Shown one piece after another: positions 60,184 through 64,000 of a DNA stretch of 64,000 bases. Under the pieces are notes generated by a model. The model was not told the DNA's origin, ran no database searches, and saw nothing but the letters and a program-made list of their open reading frames with translations. The DNA is from Gaetbulibacter_A sp043876815 (GTDB lineage: Bacteria; Bacteroidota; Bacteroidia; Flavobacteriales; Flavobacteriaceae): assembly GCF_043876815.1 (NCBI RefSeq), contig NZ_JBAWKA010000003.1, positions 1 to 64,000 on the forward strand. The letters run 5' to 3'. The position numbers were made by a program, and so were the translations under genes. The number at the start of each line of letters is the position of its first letter. The stretch's first letter is position 1.

Positions 60184-61056
60184 ATGAAAAGAATAGTTTT
60201 TTTACTAACGCTCCTTTTATGCGTTATTTTATTTCAGGCTTGTGACAAGGGTAACACCTTTTCCACATTAAATCTAAATATCACCGGATTGAGCGATGTC
60301 GGGGAAAATTATACCTATGAGGGCTGGATCATGGTGGATGGTAGCCCCAAGACAACAGGTGTTTTTAATGTAAATGCCTCAGGAGAATTATCGTCAACCT
60401 TTTTTAGTTTAGATGCTGATGACCTTAATTCAGCGACAGCCTTTATTTTAACCATTGAACCTTTTCCGGATCCTGACCCTAGCCCCAGTGATGTTCATGT
60501 TTTGGCTGGTGATTTTTCGACGAACTCAGCAACTTTGACGGTAAGTCATCCAGCGGCCTTAGGAACTGATTTTACGGATGCTACAGGAACATATATTTTG
60601 GCAACACCAACCGACGGTGCTGACACTAATGAGAATGCCGGTGTTTGGTGGATCGATCCTGTTGATGGCCCAAGTGCCGGACTGGATCTGCCTACCTTAC
60701 CTGCTGGATGGAAGTATGAAGGTTGGGTAGTTATGGGAGGCGTACCTTTGTCTACCGGAACGTTTACAAGTGTTTCTGGTTCTGATGATGCAGCACCTTA
60801 TAGTGGTGCTATGGCGGGTCCACCGTTTCCAGGTGAAGATTTTCTCATGAATGCACCAGATGGTATGACATTTCCGGCAAGTCTTATGGGAACAACCACT
60901 GTTATTTCCGTGGAACCGGATCCAGATAACAGCCCGATGCCTTATGCCTTAAAACCTTTAGTAGGAGCCGTGGCTAGTGATGCAGCGGTTCATACACCTT
61001 ACATGATGATGAATAATGCAGCTGCATCCAATCCTACAGGGACGGCTGGTAGATAA
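60184..61056 (+). CDS. Lipoprotein with duplicated YEGW domain, unknown function
   Basis: 290 residues with a lipoprotein signal (LLLCVILFQACDKG, Cys near residue 20). Two similar beta-rich halves: residues about 27-115 (NITGLSDVGENYTYEGWIMVDGSPKTTGVF, then ATAFILTIEPFPDPDPSPSDVHVLAG) and about 160-265 (LPTLPAGWKYEGWVVMGGVPLSTGTF, then TTVISVEPDPDNSPMPYALKPLVG). The YEGW...G-P-TG-F and EP-PD--P motifs resemble the C-terminal anti-sigma-K (RskA)-like domain, but there is no membrane anchor or zinc site. Single-gene unit with a long leader and a terminator at 61081. Confidence 0.75.
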   Translation: MKRIVFLLTLLLCVILFQACDKGNTFSTLNLNITGLSDVGENYTYEGWIMVDGSPKTTGVFNVNASGELSSTFFSLDADDLNSATAFILTIEPFPDPDPSPSDVHVLAGDFSTNSATLTVSHPAALGTDFTDATGTYILATPTDGADTNENAGVWWIDPVDGPSAGLDLPTLPAGWKYEGWVVMGGVPLSTGTFTSVSGSDDAAPYSGAMAGPPFPGEDFLMNAPDGMTFPASLMGTTTVISVEPDPDNSPMPYALKPLVGAVASDAAVHTPYMMMNNAAASNPTGTAGR

Positions 61057-61080
61057 TTTTATATTGATTAGTAGTTAGTG

Positions 61081-61127
61081 AAGCAGTATGTTTTAACTTT
61101 TAAAGTTAAGATGTACTGCTTTTTTTA
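61081..61127. terminator. Bidirectional terminator between convergent genes
   Basis: Outer arms aagcagta and tactgctt, inner palindrome ttaacttttaaagttaa, followed by a T-run. It lies between the + strand lipoprotein and the minus-strand acyltransferase gene and may serve both. Confidence 0.8.
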
Positions 61128-61132
61128 ATGCA

Positions 61133-62959
61133 TTAGTTTCCGTTCTTATCGGCAAATTTGCGTTCCAACTCAGCCTGAAATTCTTCCATAACAGGACGCA
61201 CAGTACTTTCCGGTAAGTCAGCAATTTTTATATACATCAAACCGTCTACAGAGTTATTAAACAAAGGATCCACATTAAAAGCAACCAGTCGTGCATTCTG
61301 TTTAATGTATTTTTTCAGCAGTACGGGTAGGCGTAAAGCGCCCGGTTCGATCTCATCAATAAATTTATCAAATTTGTTCAGATCAGCTTCTGCTTCATCA
61401 AAAACAAAATCTTTATCAGCATCCTTGAGCTTTACTTTAAATTCTTTCTTGGGGCGCACGTATTGGGCAATATAAGGGTCGTAGTAATGCGATTTCATAA
61501 ACTCGACCATCAATGATTTTGAAAAGTTGGTAAACTGATTACTGATGCTTACACCACCAATTAAATATTTATGTTCCGGAAACCTTAGCGTCGTATGCAC
61601 GATACCCTTCCATAGTAAAAACAAAGGCATGGGCTTTTGTTGGTATTCTTTAATAATAAAGGCACGGCCCATTTCTATCGACTGGCTCATCATTTTATAC
61701 AATTCCGGTTCAAATCTAAAGAGATCCTGAAGATAAAAACCATCGATACCGTAGCGTTCAAAAATCTTAGATCCCAAGCCCATACGATACGCTCCCGCAA
61801 TCAGTTTACGTTCACTATCCCATAAGAACATATGATGGTAATAGGTATCAAAGGTATCCAGGTCGATCGCTTCATTGGTGCCTTCGCCAACTTCACGAAA
61901 CGTGATTTCTCTAAGGCGTCCAATTTCCTGAAGTATGTTTGGTATACGATCAGCAGGAGCAAGGAATACTTCATAATTTTTACTTTGAAGCAATCTAAAA
62001 TCCCCCTCATAAAGTGCTTCAACCTCCTTTTCCATAGCCTTCGAAGGAACAGGCGTAACGATTCGTTTCGGGCTTTTAGGGGCTTTTAAATTCGAGGTAA
62101 TATTTTCAAATAATTTTTTATTATCAAAAGAATTTGAAAGCATGTACGTTTTTCGGCGTAAAAATTCCGAGAAACCATCTATATCCGAAAACTCTTTTTG
62201 GTCATCAATTGAAATTGGACGACCGATACGCACCTTGATCACGCGGTGTTTTTGGGTGAGGAGTTCTGAAGGTAATTTAGCCGTTCGGAAGATATCACTG
62301 ATCTTGGAAAGCTTATAAAATAACCGACTGTTTTTAGCATGGAAATAAATGGGGACCACAGGAACTTCGGCCTTCTTAATAAGTTTAATGGCGGCCTCCT
62401 CCCAGGGACGATCTACAACCAGTTTGCCATCGCGGTAGGTTGAAACTTCACCTGCAGGGAAAATACCTAGCGGTCGCCCTTCACGTAAGTGCATAATTGC
62501 GCTTTTGAATCCAGAGATGCTGGACTTCACATCTTTCCGATCTTCAAAAGGATTTACCGGCATGATATACGGTACCAATGGCTCGATACGATGAAGTAAA
62601 AAATTGGCAATGATCTTAAAATCATTACGTTTTTCCAACATTAATTTCAACAATAAAATACCATCAATTCCTCCCAAAGGATGGTTTGAAATGGTTATGT
62701 AAGCACCGTCTTTCGGCAAACGTTTCAAATCCTCCTCCGGAATCTCAAAGCGAATTTCAAAATCGTCTAAAAGAGCATTTAAAAATTCTAGATCTTTCAG
62801 ATGCTTGTTGCGATTATAAATTTTATTTAAAGTAGAAATCTTTAAAAGCTTCATGAGGAGCCACCCGATAAAAGTCCCTACAAAACCATACTTATCTAAT
62901 TGTATGGCTTTAGCAACTTCTTTTGCACTAACCAGTCCGGTATCTTGTTGTTTGGTCAT
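61133..62959 (-). CDS. OlsF-like bifunctional acyltransferase (lysophospholipid acyltransferase plus GNAT N-acyltransferase)
   Basis: 608 residues. The N-terminal half (about 60-285) is a PlsC-like O-acyltransferase with NHPLGGIDG as the catalytic His/Asp block and IFPAGEVSTYRDG as the substrate-binding block. The C-terminal half (about 300-590) is an OlsB-like GNAT acyltransferase (REITFREVGEGTNEAIDLDTFDTYYHHMFLWD, AGAYRMGLG, EMGRAFI). Fused proteins of this order (OlsF) make ornithine-type aminolipids in Serratia and in Flavobacterium johnsoniae: the C-terminal part N-acylates the amino acid and the N-terminal part adds the second fatty acid. The amino acid used here is not shown; glycine lipids are an alternative in Bacteroidota. 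It is 23 bp downstream of the aspartate kinase gene on the same strand. Confidence 0.88.
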   Translation of the reverse strand: MTKQQDTGLVSAKEVAKAIQLDKYGFVGTFIGWLLMKLLKISTLNKIYNRNKHLKDLEFLNALLDDFEIRFEIPEEDLKRLPKDGAYITISNHPLGGIDGILLLKLMLEKRNDFKIIANFLLHRIEPLVPYIMPVNPFEDRKDVKSSISGFKSAIMHLREGRPLGIFPAGEVSTYRDGKLVVDRPWEEAAIKLIKKAEVPVVPIYFHAKNSRLFYKLSKISDIFRTAKLPSELLTQKHRVIKVRIGRPISIDDQKEFSDIDGFSEFLRRKTYMLSNSFDNKKLFENITSNLKAPKSPKRIVTPVPSKAMEKEVEALYEGDFRLLQSKNYEVFLAPADRIPNILQEIGRLREITFREVGEGTNEAIDLDTFDTYYHHMFLWDSERKLIAGAYRMGLGSKIFERYGIDGFYLQDLFRFEPELYKMMSQSIEMGRAFIIKEYQQKPMPLFLLWKGIVHTTLRFPEHKYLIGGVSISNQFTNFSKSLMVEFMKSHYYDPYIAQYVRPKKEFKVKLKDADKDFVFDEAEADLNKFDKFIDEIEPGALRLPVLLKKYIKQNARLVAFNVDPLFNNSVDGLMYIKIADLPESTVRPVMEEFQAELERKFADKNGN

Positions 62960-62982
62960 GGGTGTAAATGTACTAAAATGTT

Positions 62983-64000
62983 TTATTTTGTAACCAATTG
63001 CATGGTCTCTGGAGTTAATTGTTTTAACAATAAGGTTTTACCTTTTTCAATATCACGAATGGTTTTATCTGTGTAATGCCTAATGGTATACAAGGAAACG
63101 TCTTCATAACTGGTTACCTTGAATTTGGCTTTTAACTCTTGAAGAAGATTCTCGAGGTTGTTGTAAAGGTCCTCGATACATACGGAAAAGCTGATAGCCG
63201 AGTTCTGTATGGCATCGACCTTCATTTTATGTTTATGTAATAAATTGAAAATATGGCTTATATTTTCTTCTACGATATAGGAAAAATCTAAAGAGGACAA
63301 CGATAGCAACACCTGGTTCCTTTTTACAATAAAACAGGGAGTTTGCGGACTTAATTTAGGGTCTTTGCTGATTTTGGTTCCCGGTAATTCGGGGTTTAAA
63401 AATGATTTTACAAACAAAGGGATTTCCTTGCGCTGCAAAGGTTGCAACGTTTTTGGATGAATTACTGTAGCACCGTAAAAAGCTAATTCGATGGCTTCCC
63501 GGTAGGAGATATGATTCAGTAACTGGGCATTTTCGAAATAGCGTGGATCGGCATTCAAAACCCCTTCAACATCTTTCCAGATCGTGACACTTTCCGCATT
63601 TAAAACATAGGCAAAAATAGCCGCTGTATAATCACTGCCCTCCCGGCCCAATGTTGTCGTAAAATTATTAGCATCACTACCTAAAAATCCTTGAGTAATG
63701 TTTAATATGTTTGGGTCTATTTCCTTTTTTATAGCCTTTTGAGTTTGATCCCAATCTACATGGGCACGCCTGTAATAACTGTCTGTTTTAATTAAAGGGC
63801 GCACATCCACCCAGGTATTTTTCAATCCCGTTTCGTTAAGATAAGCACTCACTATGGTGGTTGAAACCAATTCACCAAAGCCTACGACCTGATCGTAAAC
63901 AAAATTATAATCGGGCGATTTATTACTTTTTAGGAAAGCGGCTAATTCATTGAATAAATCATTTGTTTTTTTAAAGATCGGGTGTGGTTCAAGGGTGGCA
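62983..64000 (-). CDS. Aspartate kinase, partial (N-terminus beyond window edge)
   Basis: About 338 residues are visible and the frame stays open to base 64000, so the start lies outside. The apparent TTG start at 63870 is internal. Amino-acid-kinase motifs: VYDQVVGFGELVSTTIVSAYL, TQGFLGSDANNFTTTLGREGSDYTAAIFAYVL (ATP/aspartate site), WKDVEGVLNADPRYFENAQLL and FYGATVIHPKTLQPL. The last ~130 residues are ACT-like regulatory domains. It phosphorylates aspartate, the first step towards lysine, threonine and methionine. No homoserine dehydrogenase domain is fused at the C-terminus, so it is a monofunctional kinase. It is followed by the OlsF-like gene on the same strand. Confidence 0.93.
   Translation of the reverse strand, partial: ATLEPHPIFKKTNDLFNELAAFLKSNKSPDYNFVYDQVVGFGELVSTTIVSAYLNETGLKNTWVDVRPLIKTDSYYRRAHVDWDQTQKAIKKEIDPNILNITQGFLGSDANNFTTTLGREGSDYTAAIFAYVLNAESVTIWKDVEGVLNADPRYFENAQLLNHISYREAIELAFYGATVIHPKTLQPLQRKEIPLFVKSFLNPELPGTKISKDPKLSPQTPCFIVKRNQVLLSLSSLDFSYIVEENISHIFNLLHKHKMKVDAIQNSAISFSVCIEDLYNNLENLLQELKAKFKVTSYEDVSLYTIRHYTDKTIRDIEKGKTLLLKQLTPETMQLVTK

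Overview
The window is chromosomal DNA from a member of the Bacteroidota, most likely a marine-type Flavobacteriaceae. The evidence is AT-rich DNA, genes that mostly lack Shine-Dalgarno sites, promoter -7 boxes of the TAnnTTTG type, a SusC/SusD pair with its own ECF sigma and FecR anti-sigma, type IX secretion (T9SS) sorting domains of types A and B, a PorP/SprF protein, DUF6090 and DUF6428 proteins, and the family-typical GTCATTCAGAGC... intergenic repeats. The genus cannot be fixed from the sequence alone. No rRNA, phage, transposase or CRISPR array was seen. There is one tRNA (Leu, CAA).

Layout. (1) 1-15329 is a surface-adhesin operon on the + strand: the 3' end of a repeat adhesin, a 3208-residue secreted protein (thrombospondin type 3 repeats, two LamG, three F5/8C, one C-type lectin domain), a small type-B sorting-domain protein, a PorP/SprF protein and an OmpA/PD40 protein. 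(2) 15330-20570 is an accessory strip of mostly minus-strand small genes (NTF2-like lipoprotein, DUF6090, two-repeat secreted protein, esterase) separated by a dispersed palindromic repeat, with an MscS channel and two gene remnants. (3) 20919-38395 is a nutrient-uptake locus: ECF sigma, FecR, SusC, SusD, an unknown lipoprotein, two thioredoxin-fold lipoproteins, an M16 peptidase, a DsbD-like reductase and a class V PLP enzyme. The combination suggests uptake and reduction/degradation of a disulfide-containing peptide, but the substrate is not shown. (4) 38587-54375 is mostly housekeeping: a seven-repeat T9SS protein, ald, tRNA-Leu, prs, rplY, pth, a T9SS metalloprotease, ribF, serS, a TPR protein, a DUF4286 protein, rsmA and mgtE. 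(5) 54376-58140 holds two arrays of palindromic intergenic repeats in the same order, flanking a hydroxyacid dehydrogenase, a DUF1801 and a TSUP transporter gene, with two tiny overlapping ORFs inside the left array. (6) 58203-59928 has a TM2 protein and a compact arsenic-type operon (ArsR, DUF6428, ArsC) with a palindromic operator but no arsenite efflux gene in the window. (7) 60001-64000 has a lipoprotein gene with a long hairpin-rich leader, then, on the minus strand, an OlsF-like fused acyltransferase behind a partial aspartate kinase.

The parts most worth following up are the adhesin operon in which the large exported proteins lack a recognisable sorting domain, the redox/peptidase SusCD locus, the cassette-like strip with palindromic spacers, the paired repeat arrays, and the structured leader at about 60009-60183. 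All functional statements rest on reading motifs by eye; no database search or folding was run.
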